Origin: CAVZVZ01 sp963778895
GTDB lineage: Bacteria; Actinomycetota; Acidimicrobiia; Acidimicrobiales; Acidimicrobilacustridaceae
Assembly (NCBI GenBank): GCA_963778895.1
Contig: CAVZVZ010000002.1
Location: forward strand, 682,001 to 746,000
Direction of reading: 5' to 3'
Length of the DNA stretch: 64,000 bases
A model generated the notes under the pieces. That model ran no database searches. It was given only the letters and a program-made list of their open reading frames with translations, and was not told the origin of the DNA. A program made the position numbers and the translations under genes. Of the stretch, positions 1 through 9,018 are shown piece by piece. Within the stretch, counting starts at the first letter, position 1. The number at the start of each line of letters is the position of its first letter.

Positions 1-740
1 GTGCGACCGTCGTGGCCGCCGAGCGTGCACGAGATGGCTCGCATCTCGCCCGTCGAGATCCAATCGATGGCACCCGTGCCTTCTTTGACGCGGATCACGC
101 CGCTGTGGGCAGGATCAGCTGCCCAGATGGCGCCTTCGGCGTCGAGGCAGATGCCGTCGGGCACGTTGGGGCGCAGGTCGGCCCAGATCCGGGGGTTCGC
201 GAGCGAGCCGTCGGGCTGGATGTCGTAGGCCGACAGTCGTTGTCCGAACGACTCGGCCACGATGAGGGTGCGGTTGTCGGGCGTGATGACCATGCCGTTC
301 GGGAAGAGCATCTGCTCGACGACCACCCATGCCTCGCCGTCGGGCTCGACGCATACGAGCGTGGTGCCGGTCGGCTCCTCGCCGCCGTCGAGGTCGAATC
401 CGAAGTTGCCGATGTAGGCCCGGCCGTTCTGGTCGACGACCATGTCGTTGCAATGGAACGGCGCCAACTCGGTCAGGTCCGCGACCTCGACCAAGTTGTC
501 GCCGTCGAGTCGCAGCAGGCGCCGGTCGGTCATCGACACGATGAGCAACGTGCCGTCGGGCAGCCAGCCCAGGCCGGAAGGTTGGCCGGCTACTTCAACG
601 ACCGTCTCGGGTTTGCCGTCGTCACCGACGACGACCACGCGGTGATCGTGCATGTCCGAGAACCACAGGCGGCCTTCGTGCCAGCGGGGGCCCTCAGGGA
701 AAACGAGATCGTCGATCAGGACGTGGGGGGTATCGGCCAT
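1..740 (-). CDS. SMP-30/gluconolactonase family protein (3' end beyond window)
   Basis: Reading from the ATG at 740 toward the left edge gives an open frame of about 246 residues with no stop before base 1, so the C-terminus is missing. The sequence has the SMP-30/gluconolactonase/LRE beta-propeller pattern: FPEGPRW near the N-terminus, then QPSGLGWLPDG, HCNDMVVDQNGRAYIGNFG, FPNGMVITPD and NVPDGICLDAEGAIWAAD. Acidic and Asn residues at these positions bind the divalent metal in the family. Members hydrolyse sugar lactones or related esters; the substrate here cannot be told. The start lies 4 bases beyond the ddl stop on the same strand, so the two are probably co-transcribed, although no functional link with cell-wall synthesis is evident. 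Confidence 0.88.
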   Translation of the reverse strand, partial: MADTPHVLIDDLVFPEGPRWHEGRLWFSDMHDHRVVVVGDDGKPETVVEVAGQPSGLGWLPDGTLLIVSMTDRRLLRLDGDNLVEVADLTELAPFHCNDMVVDQNGRAYIGNFGFDLDGGEEPTGTTLVCVEPDGEAWVVVEQMLFPNGMVITPDNRTLIVAESFGQRLSAYDIQPDGSLANPRIWADLRPNVPDGICLDAEGAIWAADPAHSGVIRVKEGTGAIDWISTGEMRAISCTLGGHDGR

Positions 741-744
741 GGAG

Positions 745-1830
745 TCAGGTGCGGCGACGTTTAGCCGCCCGACGATCGTACCGCTCGATGGCGAGCCGTA
801 TCAGTTCGTCGATGAGCTCGCGGTAGCCGAGCCCCGATGCTTGCCACATCTGCGGATACATCGAGATCGGCGTGAACCCCGGAATGGTGTTCACCTCGTT
901 GAGCAGCAAGCCTCGGCCGCTCTCCTCGTAGAAGAAATCGACGCGGGCCATGCCTTCACAGCGCAAGGAGATGAACGCGTCGCACGCCAGACGCTGAAGT
1001 TCCTCGGTCACGTTCTCGGCGAGAGGCGCCGGGATGAGCAGCTTGGCCCGTCCGTCTTTGTACTTGTCGTCGTAGTCATAGAAGTCGGCGCCCGGCTCGA
1101 TCTCGCCGGGTAGCGATGCTCGGGGTTCGAGGTTGCCGAGCACCGCGCATTCGATCTCGCGGCCGTCGATGGCTTCTTCGACCACGAGCCACTCGTCGTA
1201 CTGCGCCGCTTTGGTGAGAGCGGCTCGCAGTTCGTCGGCGTCACGCGCCTTGCTGACACCGACCGACGAGCCCATGTTCGCCGGCTTCACGAACATCGGG
1301 AAGCCGAGCTCATCGCCGAGTTGCGGAATCAGATTGGGATCGTGGATCGCGGTTTCGTGAAAGCTCGACCATTCGGCTTGTGGCAGACCGTTGGCGGCGA
1401 AGAGCTCCTTCGTCTTGGCCTTGTCCATCGCCAGGGCGGAGGCCAACACGCCACAACCGACGTACGCCACGTCGGCCAGCTCGAGCAGACCTTGGACCGT
1501 GCCGTCCTCGCCCAGCGGCCCGTGCAAGAGGGGCAGGACCACCACTCGTTCGCCGGCGGTCGAAGCGATGGCTGGGAGAGGCGAGGTCTCGGTGCCAGTG
1601 GTGGGCAGAGCCTCGGGCAGGGCCTCCGGGCCGGCGGCAAGGGCTCGGGCCGCGTCGTCGGCTTGGATCCACCGCCCGTCTTTCTGGATGGCGATGGGCT
1701 CGATCTCGTAGCGATCGGGGTCGGTTGCGGCGAGGACGTGGCGGGCCGTGACCAGCGAGACCTCGTGCTCGGCCGACTGGCCGCCGAACAGTACGACGAG
1801 CCTGATTCGTTCGGCGTCGTTCGCGGCCAT
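745..1830 (-). CDS. ddl: D-alanine--D-alanine ligase
   Basis: A 361-residue ATP-grasp ligase that joins two D-alanines for the peptidoglycan stem peptide, in the cytoplasm. Visible family features are LVVLFGGQSAEHEVS near the N-terminus (D-Ala binding), the lid around MFVKPANMGSSVGVSKA (residues ~175-195), and the C-terminal metal/ATP segment LLNEVNTIPGFTPISMYPQ. Length is normal for Ddl. The start ATG at 1830 is preceded by TACCGT and six bases, a leaderless promoter arrangement, which fixes the start. It is divergent from murF, whose product consumes D-Ala-D-Ala, so the pair forms a cell-wall precursor locus. Confidence 0.97.
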   Translation of the reverse strand: MAANDAERIRLVVLFGGQSAEHEVSLVTARHVLAATDPDRYEIEPIAIQKDGRWIQADDAARALAAGPEALPEALPTTGTETSPLPAIASTAGERVVVLPLLHGPLGEDGTVQGLLELADVAYVGCGVLASALAMDKAKTKELFAANGLPQAEWSSFHETAIHDPNLIPQLGDELGFPMFVKPANMGSSVGVSKARDADELRAALTKAAQYDEWLVVEEAIDGREIECAVLGNLEPRASLPGEIEPGADFYDYDDKYKDGRAKLLIPAPLAENVTEELQRLACDAFISLRCEGMARVDFFYEESGRGLLLNEVNTIPGFTPISMYPQMWQASGLGYRELIDELIRLAIERYDRRAAKRRRT

Positions 1831-1897
1831 GGGCTGACGGTAGTCCGAGGCGCCTGGGTGGCCTGAGTACCAGGGTCGCCTGACTACCGTTTCGCGG
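1831..1897. promoter_or_regulatory. divergent leaderless promoters of ddl and murF
   Basis: The 67-bp gap holds one -10-like hexamer per gene. On the minus strand TACCGT (1837-1842) lies six bases before the ddl ATG. On the plus strand TACCGT (1885-1890) lies seven bases before the murF GTG. That spacing leaves no room for a Shine-Dalgarno site and matches leaderless transcription known in actinobacteria. No clear -35 boxes are seen. The two hexamers are identical, so the two genes may be co-regulated. Confidence 0.65.
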
Positions 1898-3202
1898 GTG
1901 AGGTTCCTGGCATCGGAGATCGCGGCGTTGCTCGGCGGCGCGCTCGAAGGTCCCGATGTCGAGGTGACCGGTGCCGGAATCGATTCGCGGGAGCTGCGTC
2001 CGGGCGAGCTGTTCGTGCCGATAGTCGCCGAACGCGACGGTCATGAGTTCATCGACGCCGCGTTGGCCGCCGGTGCGCCGGCCTATCTCACCGCGAAGGG
2101 TCCGCGGGGTGGGACGGCCATCGTCGTCGAGGACACCGCGACCGCACTCACGTGCCTTGGATCGGCGGCGCGGGATCGACTCGGTCCCCATGTCGTGGGG
2201 ATCACCGGATCGGTCGGCAAGACGACCACGAAGGACCTCGCGGCAGCCGCGGTCGCCGGTGGTCGTCGGGTGCACGCGAGCGAGCGCAGCTTCAACAACG
2301 AACTCGGCGTACCGCTCACGTTGCTGAAGGCGCCGGACGACACCGACGTGACGGTCGTCGAGATGGGCGCACGCGGCGTGGGCCACATCGCGCAGCTGTG
2401 CGCGGTCGCGCGGCCGACGATCGGCGTGGTGACCGCGGTGGAGCTGGTCCATACCGAGTTGTTCGGCGACCTGGCCTCGGTGGCCGGCGCCAAGCGTGAG
2501 TTGATCGAGGCGCTCCCCGCGAGCGGGACGGCGATCCTGAACGCGGACAGCGAGTTGGTGGCAGCCATGGCCGACCGGGCGGTGGCCGATGTGTTGCGCT
2601 ACGGCTTCGGCGACGCCGATGTGCGGGCCGTCGACGTGGTGGTCGACCGTGAGCTGCGCCCGGCGTTCCGCTTGCACACCCCTTGGGGCGAGGCCGACGT
2701 GGCGTTGTCGGCGCGCGGTCCCCACAACGTGTCGAACGCACTGGCCGCGGCTGCGGTGGCTCTGGTGGTGGGTGTCGATCTCGCCGCGGTGGCTGCCGGG
2801 CTCGGTCAGGCCACCATGTCGCCGTGGCGGATGGAGATGCGGCGCACTGCGTCGGGTGCGGTGGTTCTGAACGACGCGTACAACGCGGGGCCGGCGTCGA
2901 TGGAAGCGGCGTTGCGCGCGCTCGAACATCTCGATTCACGGCGGCGGATCGCCGTGTTGGGTCGTATGGCCGAGCTGGGTACCCATTCGGCCGAGGCCCA
3001 CGCGCGCGTCGCCGCGCTCGCAGATGAGTTCGGTGTGTCGATCATCGCGGTGGACGCGCCCGAATACGGCGCACCCGTGGTACCGGACATCGAGGCCGCG
3101 CTCCAAGCGCTCGGTGAGCTCGGTGAGGATGACGCCGTGCTCATCAAGGGCAGTCGGGTGGCCGGCCTCGAGAAGCTCGCTCAGGTATTGCTCGATCCCT
3201 GA
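1898..3202 (+). CDS. murF: UDP-N-acetylmuramoyl-tripeptide--D-alanyl-D-alanine ligase
   Basis: A 434-residue Mur ligase that adds D-Ala-D-Ala to UDP-MurNAc-tripeptide, the last cytoplasmic step of stem-peptide assembly. The three Mur domains are visible: an N-terminal substrate domain (GIDSRELRPGELFVPI), a central ATPase domain with P-loop GITGSVGKTTTKD near residue 105 and FNNELGVPLTLL, and a C-terminal domain with LNDAYNAGPASMEAAL. Start is GTG 1898, supported by the leaderless hexamer. Its substrate comes from ddl, which is divergent next door. The 3' end overlaps that of the convergent MFS gene by 22 bases. Confidence 0.97.
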   Translation: MRFLASEIAALLGGALEGPDVEVTGAGIDSRELRPGELFVPIVAERDGHEFIDAALAAGAPAYLTAKGPRGGTAIVVEDTATALTCLGSAARDRLGPHVVGITGSVGKTTTKDLAAAAVAGGRRVHASERSFNNELGVPLTLLKAPDDTDVTVVEMGARGVGHIAQLCAVARPTIGVVTAVELVHTELFGDLASVAGAKRELIEALPASGTAILNADSELVAAMADRAVADVLRYGFGDADVRAVDVVVDRELRPAFRLHTPWGEADVALSARGPHNVSNALAAAAVALVVGVDLAAVAAGLGQATMSPWRMEMRRTASGAVVLNDAYNAGPASMEAALRALEHLDSRRRIAVLGRMAELGTHSAEAHARVAALADEFGVSIIAVDAPEYGAPVVPDIEAALQALGELGEDDAVLIKGSRVAGLEKLAQVLLDP

Positions 3203-4522
3203 ACCTCCGCCGGATCGCGGAGATCGGCGTAGAAGATCAACGCTGCCGCGACCGCGGCGCCGAAGAGCACGACCGCGGTGACCGACGTCCAGTCGATGAT
3301 CGGACCGGCCACGAGCCCGCCCACGGCAACCGCGCCACCGAACGCCATCACCCAGATGGCCATGACGCGCCCGCGCACGCGGTCGTCGAGGCGCTTCTGC
3401 AACACCGTCGACAGCGAGGTGACGGTGGCGAAGTAGCAGAAGCCGACGATGACGGCCATGGGGTATGCGGGGGCCGGGTTGCGCAATAGAGCGAAGGCGG
3501 TGAGCGCGATCGAGAACCCTCCCAATCCGAGTCGCACGATGGTCTCGAGTGACTGACCGGCCAGGAAGGTGCCGATCGACAGCGCGCCGATCACCGCCCC
3601 GAGTCCGAAGCAGGCATACAGCAGGCCGTACGCGCCGCTCTTGGGTTCGATGCTGAAGTTCACCGCCGCGAGCACAGGCATCTGTACGACGAACGGCAAC
3701 GAGCACAACGAGAAGATCGCCATGACGCTGAGGCAGCGCCCGATCACGTGGTCGTCGGCCGCGACCTTGAAACCCTCGACGACGCGGCGTAGGCCGCCGG
3801 GGCCGTCACCACGTGGCGGCACGGGGGGAAGCTTCACCATCAGCAGCGCGCCGATGATGAAGAAGTACGTCGAGCGCGTTGCCGAGGAACACCCAGGACG
3901 CGCCCACCTTGGCGTAGGCGATACCACCGATGGCCGGGCCGATGACGCGCGACAGGTTCATGTTCGCCGAGTTGAGCGAGACGGCGCCGGGCAGGTCTCG
4001 TCGCTTCACGAGGATCGGCAGCAGCGCTGAGTAGGTCGGCGCATAGATCGCTTGGCCGATACCGATGGCGGCCGTGACCAACACGAGTCCGGCGATCGAC
4101 GGCTCCGATCCGCGTGCGATCCAGGCCAGCACGAGTGAGAAGATGAGCTGTTCGACCGACACCCAGATGAGCAACTTCTTGCGGTCGAAGATGTCGGCCA
4201 TGGCGCCGCCGACCAGCGACAGCAGCAACAACGCACCGAGCTGGCTGAAGCTGACGATCGACACGACAGCCGCCGAGCGCGTGAGGTCGTAGGCGAACGC
4301 GGCGGTGACCACGTTCTGCATCCAGCTACCGATGTTCGAGAACAACGAGCCGAAGTACACGGTGCGGAAGGTCGGATAGCGCAGCGCGGCCCGGGCGGTG
4401 CCCGGGGTGATGGTGCGGTCACCCTCGAGCAGTGCGTCTTCGGCGTCCTCGAGGCTGAACGCCGGGCTGCCGTCGTCGCCGGAGTCGGCGTCGTCGGGCA
4501 GATCCGTCAGCTCGTCACGCAC
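3181..4522 (-). CDS. MFS exporter, one frameshift
   Basis: A major facilitator of about 446 residues, of the EntS-like MFS_3 type. It has an acidic cytoplasmic N-terminus, then about twelve hydrophobic segments. The conserved loop 2-3 motif is visible as GGAMADIFDRKKLL, and a second-half signature is LDDRVRGRVMAIW. The frame changes once near 3870: the upstream part ends ...VFLGNAL and resumes as TYFFIIGALLM. The total span is one base longer than a multiple of three, so a single extra base explains it. The GTG start at 4522 is six bases from TACGCT (leaderless). Such proteins export siderophores or drugs; the substrate is unknown. It is convergent with murF. Confidence 0.85.
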
Positions 4523-4528
4523 GGCGTG

Positions 4529-4534
4529 AGCGTA
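4529..4534 (-). promoter_or_regulatory. leaderless -10 hexamer of the MFS gene
   Basis: On the minus strand TACGCT lies six bases before the GTG at 4522. This matches the TANNNT-N6-8-RTG arrangement seen at other starts in this window. Confidence 0.5.
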
Positions 4535-4566
4535 CGGGCATCACCCTCCGATCGACCAAAGGTTCG

Positions 4567-4572
4567 TACCAT
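4567..4572 (+). promoter_or_regulatory. leaderless -10 hexamer of the zinc-ribbon gene
   Basis: TACCAT lies eight bases before the ATG at 4581. It supports that start and suggests that the short downstream frame is a real gene. Confidence 0.5.
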
Positions 4573-4580
4573 CGCCGCTC

Positions 4581-4862
4581 ATGCAGCAGCCCAAGAGGAT
4601 CAGCGGAGAGGTGTACCTCGGTCGCGGCGAACGGTTCGTTGAGGGAGGCTCCGCCTGCGCAAACAGCGCGCTCCACTCATTGGAGCCCTCGCCTAGCGGC
4701 TCGGCCTCTAGCGCCGACGTCGCGCCCACCCGGACCGAAGCGTGTGATCGCTCGCGGTTCGGGACTTTCAGCGAGTGTCCGCAGTGTGCGGGTTCCATGC
4801 AGCCGGAGCACGCGCACTTCCGCTGCGGCGCCTGCGGCTGGCGCGATTCGTGCTGCGACTGA
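4581..4862 (+). CDS. small C-terminal zinc-ribbon protein
   Basis: A 93-residue protein. The last ~30 residues form a zinc-ribbon-like pattern: CPQC, a 12-residue spacer rich in His and Phe (HAHFRC), CGAC, then WRDSCCD at the end. The N-terminus (MQQPKRISGEVYLGRGERF) looks coding, while the middle is Ser/Ala-rich and of low complexity. A leaderless hexamer supports the ATG. The function is not recognised; such ribbons bind nucleic acid or protein partners. It is divergent from the MFS gene across 58 bases. Confidence 0.55.
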   Translation: MQQPKRISGEVYLGRGERFVEGGSACANSALHSLEPSPSGSASSADVAPTRTEACDRSRFGTFSECPQCAGSMQPEHAHFRCGACGWRDSCCD

Positions 4863-5229
4863 CGCGACACCGCCACCCCCTCACCTCGCCGTAGAGCGGA
4901 CGAACCCGGTGTCGCGGCGCCCGGCGGCTGTGTCAACGGCCGGTCCAGCTCGCGCATCCGCGGATTCGCAACGGGCGGGGAGAAGATGGCGGTGTTCGCG
5001 ACTCGTCGGTGGTATTGCGGAGGACCCCGTCGAGTCGATCTTTCCAGCTACAGCAGGCGACGCCTTCGTCCCGTCACGGCGTGACGTGTGCGATCGCCTG
5101 CCGCTGACCTAGCCAGGTGGAGCATCCTCCGGTTGCGGGTCGATTCGAGCCACCCCAACCTCCTTCCCGAGCGCTGGAAGGTCCGCATCTCGCGGTTCGA
5201 GTTCATGCTTCTCCCGGCGCGCTGGGGTG
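4863..5229. other. gap with a 9-bp inverted repeat
   Basis: No gene is supported here. GCGACACCG at 4864-4872 is repeated inverted as CGGTGTCGC at 4907-4915, with a 34-base loop directly after the zinc-ribbon stop. It could be a weak terminator, but the loop is long and there is no T-run. Nothing else was recognised. Confidence 0.3.
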
Positions 5230-6097
5230 TCAAGGGTGAGCTGCGGCACGTTGTGCCGTGACGATCCACGCCGCGCTGGGCAGCAGTACGCCGTCGTCTC
5301 GTACGTAATTTCGCAACCTGTCGCGCAAGGCCCGGCGCACCGCACCGAGGGCTTGGTCGCCAAGCGCGGCGCGCACTTCATCGCCGGCGTTGTCCTCGAA
5401 GAAGTCGACGGCGTCGTCGACATCGTCGGCGATCCATACGGGATGGCTGATGGCTCGGATGTCGATGCGTTCGAACGCCGCGTGGCTGAGCAGGCCACGC
5501 AACCGCTCCGGATCGGCCAGGGAGAAGGGGCAGACCTTCGGTGGTGACGGGCGCATCGCCGCCATGTCGGTTGCGGGCGTGTGCGTGAGGGTCTCGAGGA
5601 CGACCCGCTCGGGCAGCGTCGACCACACGTTCTTGGTGCGGTGTTGCCAGGTCGCGAAGGCCAGCCGACCGCCGGGACGCAGGGCCCCGGACCACATTTT
5701 CGAAGCCGGCCTGGGCATCGTCGAAGAGCATCAGCCCGAAACGGGAGATGACGAGGTCGTAGGCGCTCGGCTCGAAGGGGTGGTCCTGAGCGTCGCCGCA
5801 CACGAAGTCGACCTGGTGAACGTCCTGTTCCTCGGCTCGTTCGGCGGCGGTGGCGAGCAGGGCCGGCGAGAGGTCGATGGCGGTGACGTGGCCCTCAGAC
5901 CCAGCGGACGTCGCCGCCATGATCGTGGTGGCGCCGGCCCCGCTGCCCACGTCGAGCACCCGGTCGCCTCCCCGGACCGCGGCCGCGGCGATCACCGCGT
6001 CGCCGAAGGCCTCGAGCATCCGGTCGTATCGGTCGCGATGGCGAACCCAGTGGTCCCCCCGTTGGCCGTTCCAGCCCGTCGTCGTTGTCGTCTTCAT
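5230..6097 (-). CDS. class I SAM-dependent methyltransferase, one frameshift
   Basis: About 288 residues from ATG 6097. It has the UbiE/Methyltransf_11 fold signature: motif I DRVLDVGSGAGATT (residues ~45-58), acidic motif II VTAIDLSP, DFVCGDAQDHPF, and the post-motif strand LVISRFGLMLFDD. The second half has the RPGGRLAFATWQ loop typical of small-molecule methyltransferases. The frame shifts once near 5695, between FENVVRG and ALRPGGR; the span is one base over a multiple of three. The substrate is unknown. It is divergent from a PadR regulator, with a palindrome between the two starts, so it is probably the regulator's target. Confidence 0.82.
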
Positions 6098-6148
6098 GTT
6101 GCATCTGAACTCCTTGCCAAAAGGCATGTTTGGGAAACAAACAATGTA

Positions 6149-6163
6149 ATACACACTGTGTAT
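6149..6163. promoter_or_regulatory. palindromic operator, probably for PadR
   Basis: ATACACACTGTGTAT is a perfect 15-bp palindrome, extended on both sides by ATGT-like bases (ATGTA to the left, ATGT to the right). PadR-family repressors bind ATGT-N8-ACAT-type dyads. The site is between the methyltransferase start (6097) and the padR-type gene start (6201), where it could control both. It is also strikingly A/T-rich for this genome. Confidence 0.7.
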
Positions 6164-6200
6164 GTCTGAGTCGTAGGCTCTGTCAAGTAACATCCGCCAC

Positions 6201-6662
6201 ATGGCACGGATGGAACCGGGTGGTCGAAGCCCGCGCGGCCGCAAACACGGACGCCACGGAGCTGGTGGTCGCAGCGCACGATGCCGGTGGATCGTGGAGC
6301 CCGGCGTGTGGGAGGTGCGGGCTCGCATCGAGCGTTTCGTCGAACCGGCGTTGCTCCTTGCGTTGCGGGAGGGCTCGGCGCATGGCTACGACCTGGCCGA
6401 CACCCTCGAGGAGCTCGCACCCGATGAGCGCGTCGATCTCGGCAACTTGTACCGATTGTTGCGATCGCTCGAAGAAGAGGGCGTCGTCAGTTCGGTGTGG
6501 CGACGCGATCTACCCGGTCGTTCGAAGCGCACCTATGAGCTGACCAAGGAAGGCGAGGCGCTGCTCGACGCGTGGGCCGTCGCCTTGGAGCGCGCCGAGG
6601 AGAACTTGGCCGCGTTTCATGAAAGGTATGAAGGGACGAAGCGCCGACGGAAGCGCACATGA
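6201..6662 (+). CDS. PadR family transcriptional regulator
   Basis: A 153-residue protein. After a basic N-terminal stretch of ~35 residues it has the PadR winged-helix pattern: ERFVEPALLLALREGSAHGY, then GNLYRLLRSLEEEGVV (recognition helix and wing) and RTYELTKEGEALLDAW. The C-terminal helix is the dimerisation helix. TAACAT (6188-6193) seven bases before the ATG suggests a leaderless message and favours this long start, although GTG or ATG codons nearer the domain are possible. The stop overlaps the next start (ATGA). It probably represses the divergent methyltransferase and its own operon in response to a small molecule. Confidence 0.85.
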   Translation: MARMEPGGRSPRGRKHGRHGAGGRSARCRWIVEPGVWEVRARIERFVEPALLLALREGSAHGYDLADTLEELAPDERVDLGNLYRLLRSLEEEGVVSSVWRRDLPGRSKRTYELTKEGEALLDAWAVALERAEENLAAFHERYEGTKRRRKRT

Positions 6663-7201
6663 GTGTCGAGAGTCTGACCACGACGCGGTTGGTGGGGCGA
6701 CCGATCGGCCGCCAAGACGTCGACGACATCGCGGCCATGTTCCAAGACGAGCGCGTGACTGCAACTCTCGGTGGGCCGCGCACCCGCGAAGTCGTCGAGC
6801 TGATGGTCGGCCGCTGGTCAGGACACTTCGACGAACACGGCTTCGGCCCGTTCATCTGGCACGACCGCGACACGGGCGAGTTCATCGGATGGTGCGGCCT
6901 GCAGTGGACGACGATCGCGGGGGAGCGCGCCATCGAGCTGCTCTACGCCATCGCGGCCGATCGTTTCGGAGAAGGCCTCACGACCGAGGCTGCGGCTGAG
7001 GTGTTGAGGTTGGCCGACGAAGAGTTCTGCATCGACGAGCTCGTGGCGTTCACCATGACGACGAATCGTGGATCGCAACGGGTGATGGAGAAGAACGGCT
7101 TCGTCTACGAGGGCGAGGTCGAACACGCCGACCTTCCCCACGTGCTCTATCGGAGGTCGAGATCGGGGTCCGTGTCTCGCCCGACGGTCTCGTCCCAGTA
7201 G
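6659..7201 (+). CDS. GNAT family N-acetyltransferase (RimJ/RimL-like)
   Basis: A 180-residue acetyl-CoA-dependent acetyltransferase. It begins with the TTRLVGRPIGRQDVDDIAAMF pattern of the RimJ/RimL group. The body shows EFIGWCGLQW (beta strands), ELLYAIAADRFGEGLTTEAA (acetyl-CoA loop and helix) and NRGSQRVMEKNGFVYEGEV (C-terminal motif B region). The acceptor could be a protein N-terminus or a small amine. It is translationally coupled to the PadR gene by a 4-base overlap. The last ~55 bases overlap the end of the convergent membrane-protein gene. Confidence 0.87.
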   Translation: MSVESLTTTRLVGRPIGRQDVDDIAAMFQDERVTATLGGPRTREVVELMVGRWSGHFDEHGFGPFIWHDRDTGEFIGWCGLQWTTIAGERAIELLYAIAADRFGEGLTTEAAAEVLRLADEEFCIDELVAFTMTTNRGSQRVMEKNGFVYEGEVEHADLPHVLYRRSRSGSVSRPTVSSQ

Positions 7202-8043
7202 CGAACGGTTTGGAGCGCCCAGAAAAGCACGAAGAGGCTGATCTCGACCACTTCGAGCACGAGCAGGGTGTAGTCCCAGTCGCGTCCGGCCAGAAGGATC
7301 ACGAGGCCGGCGAGCGGCATGGCGACGGCGATGCCGACGTAGGCCCAGAACCAGGCATCGCGGTGGTCGCGCTGATCCCAGGCGTTGGAGGCGACCGCCA
7401 GGGCGAGGAGGACGAACATGGCCGCCGCCGCATAGCCGTGGGCGTGATCGAAGAAGCCGTCCCAGTAGTTGTAGGCCCACCAGCCGATCACCAAGACCAG
7501 GGCGATGGTGCCCAGTGCCGCCTTCGTGCTCGTCGCGCTGACCCGGAACGCGGTCCACGGGCTCTCGCCTTTGGTGACGATCGGGATGAGCGCCAGTGCC
7601 ACTAGCCCGATCACACCCATGACGAGCAGCGCGGGCACGTTGTTGCGGACGCCGGCCACCACCCAGGGAGCGAGCTTGCCGTCGATCACAGGTTGCGCCG
7701 GTGGGTCGCTCGACCAGCACTGGCCCACGTCCGAAGTCGGGATGATGGCCACCACCGGGGCGAACATCCCCGCGATGCTCAACAGGATGTCCTCGGCCAA
7801 CGTGCGACCGGAGATGAAGATGAGGGCCGCGCCGATGGCCATGAGGCCACCCACGAAGATGGTTCGGACCGGGGTGAAGTAGTAGGCGCTGATCGAGTGC
7901 TGGAAGCAGTCCGCGTGCAAGTGCTCGATGGCGACCGACACGGCGAGTAGGCCGACGATGCCGACCATACCGACGCGCAGGTACTGGTAGGTCTTGGTGG
8001 CCGCGTCGTTCGGCGCGACGGGTGTCAGCTCGATGGCGCCCAC
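7147..8043 (-). CDS. polytopic membrane protein
   Basis: 298 residues from GTG 8043 (preceded by CAGGGG, a good ribosome site). Seven or eight hydrophobic segments alternate with short loops: MVGIVGLLAVSVAIEHL, TIFVGGLMAIGAALIFI, LLSIAGMFAPVVAII, then five more after residue 120. A periplasmic-type loop between segments 3 and 4 carries a Cys (VGQCWSS). It resembles unassigned integral membrane proteins. There are no enzyme motifs. It is convergent with the acetyltransferase gene, with a 55-base overlap. Confidence 0.75.
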   Translation of the reverse strand: MGAIELTPVAPNDAATKTYQYLRVGMVGIVGLLAVSVAIEHLHADCFQHSISAYYFTPVRTIFVGGLMAIGAALIFISGRTLAEDILLSIAGMFAPVVAIIPTSDVGQCWSSDPPAQPVIDGKLAPWVVAGVRNNVPALLVMGVIGLVALALIPIVTKGESPWTAFRVSATSTKAALGTIALVLVIGWWAYNYWDGFFDHAHGYAAAAMFVLLALAVASNAWDQRDHRDAWFWAYVGIAVAMPLAGLVILLAGRDWDYTLLVLEVVEISLFVLFWALQTVRYWDETVGRDTDPDLDLR

Positions 8044-8128
8044 CCCCTGATGCGTTGGCCGTCAAAAGCGTAGGCCTCGAAAGGGCGCGGCTCGAGGGAC
8101 CTACCGACGCTCGTGGCTCGCGTTCTGA

Positions 8129-8551
8129 TCAGCGGGCCACCGGCGTAGCCGAACCGACAGCGGTCACCGTGGTGGAGTGAGCCACCCCCGGCAGTGCTCG
8201 GGCGAACACGTAGTCGACTGTGATGCTGAGCTGAACCCGCACCGTCGTGCCGAGGATCTCCATCTGCGGCGGTGCGGCCAAGTCGTCCACGAGTCCGGCG
8301 GCCGTGATCGATTGCTCCATCGCTCGGTGCGCCCGTACAGGATCGAGTGAGTAGCTCGCGCCCGTGCGGTACGAGGACTCATCGAGACCGAAGGTGGCGG
8401 CGTCGTTGGCCGCGGCCTCTGCGGCCGCGATCGCCTCGCGCCGTCCGAGATGCACGAGACTCAAGTCGACCGTGATGGCAGCCAGCACGATGACCACCAA
8501 CGTCGCGGCCGGCATCAGCAGCAGCGCGCTCCCGCGTTCGCCGCTCAACAT
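8129..8551 (-). CDS. TadE/TadG-like Flp pilus-associated protein
   Basis: 140 residues. The N-terminus ERGSALLLMPAATLVVIVLAAITVDLS is the single hydrophobic helix of pseudopilin-like TadE/TadG proteins, with a Gly/Glu-containing leader. It is followed by HLGRREAIAAAEAAANDAA, which matches the conserved helix of the putative Flp pilus-assembly TadE/G-like family. The rest is an extracytoplasmic beta domain. The ATG overlaps the stop of the preceding tadE-like gene (ATGTTGA). It is the last gene of the four-gene tad minor operon that starts at 9659. Confidence 0.8.
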   Translation of the reverse strand: MLSGERGSALLLMPAATLVVIVLAAITVDLSLVHLGRREAIAAAEAAANDAATFGLDESSYRTGASYSLDPVRAHRAMEQSITAAGLVDDLAAPPQMEILGTTVRVQLSITVDYVFARALPGVAHSTTVTAVGSATPVAR

Positions 8552-8997
8552 TCGGCTAGGCCCGGCAACCCGGCTCGATACGGATCGATGATCTCGCTAT
8601 GGGTGGCGACTACGTCGAAGCCGTGTCCGTAGCCGCCTATCCACGGCAGTGTGAGCGCGGGGACCCGGTAGTCGACCGTCGCTACGACCCGAACACAGCG
8701 GCCCCACGCCCGACCGTGGTCGTGGTCGATGCGCAAGTGGGCGCGATCGGGATTGCGGCCCTGGCCCGCTATGGCGTCCGCGACACCCGAGCGAGCGCGA
8801 GCCACCGCGGCTGCCGGGTCAGGAGCCTCGACATAGGCCCGAGCCGCCTCTCGCGCCGCGCTGGTGACCATGAACTTGGCATCCACCACTGCCCACGCGT
8901 TGGCGACGAGCAGTGAGCCGACGACGAAGATGAGCACCCCGAACGGCAGCACCTCGACCCCGCCCACGACACCCGCGTCACCTTGCAGCCGCGCCAC
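8545..8997 (-). CDS. TadE-like Flp pilus-assembly protein
   Basis: 150 residues from GTG 8997, with GGAGA just upstream. VEVLPFGVLIFVVGSLLVANAWAVVD is the membrane helix, followed by KFMVTSAAREAARAYVEA, the classic TadE segment. The remainder is a secreted domain. Minor pseudopilin role in a Tad/Flp pilus is inferred from family and context. The gene is flanked by two more of the same type and by the pilin-like gene 9432-9659. Confidence 0.82.
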   Translation of the reverse strand: MARLQGDAGVVGGVEVLPFGVLIFVVGSLLVANAWAVVDAKFMVTSAAREAARAYVEAPDPAAAVARARSGVADAIAGQGRNPDRAHLRIDHDHGRAWGRCVRVVATVDYRVPALTLPWIGGYGHGFDVVATHSEIIDPYRAGLPGLAEC

Positions 8998-9018
8998 GGT
9001 CTCCGTTCCGCTCGTCGA

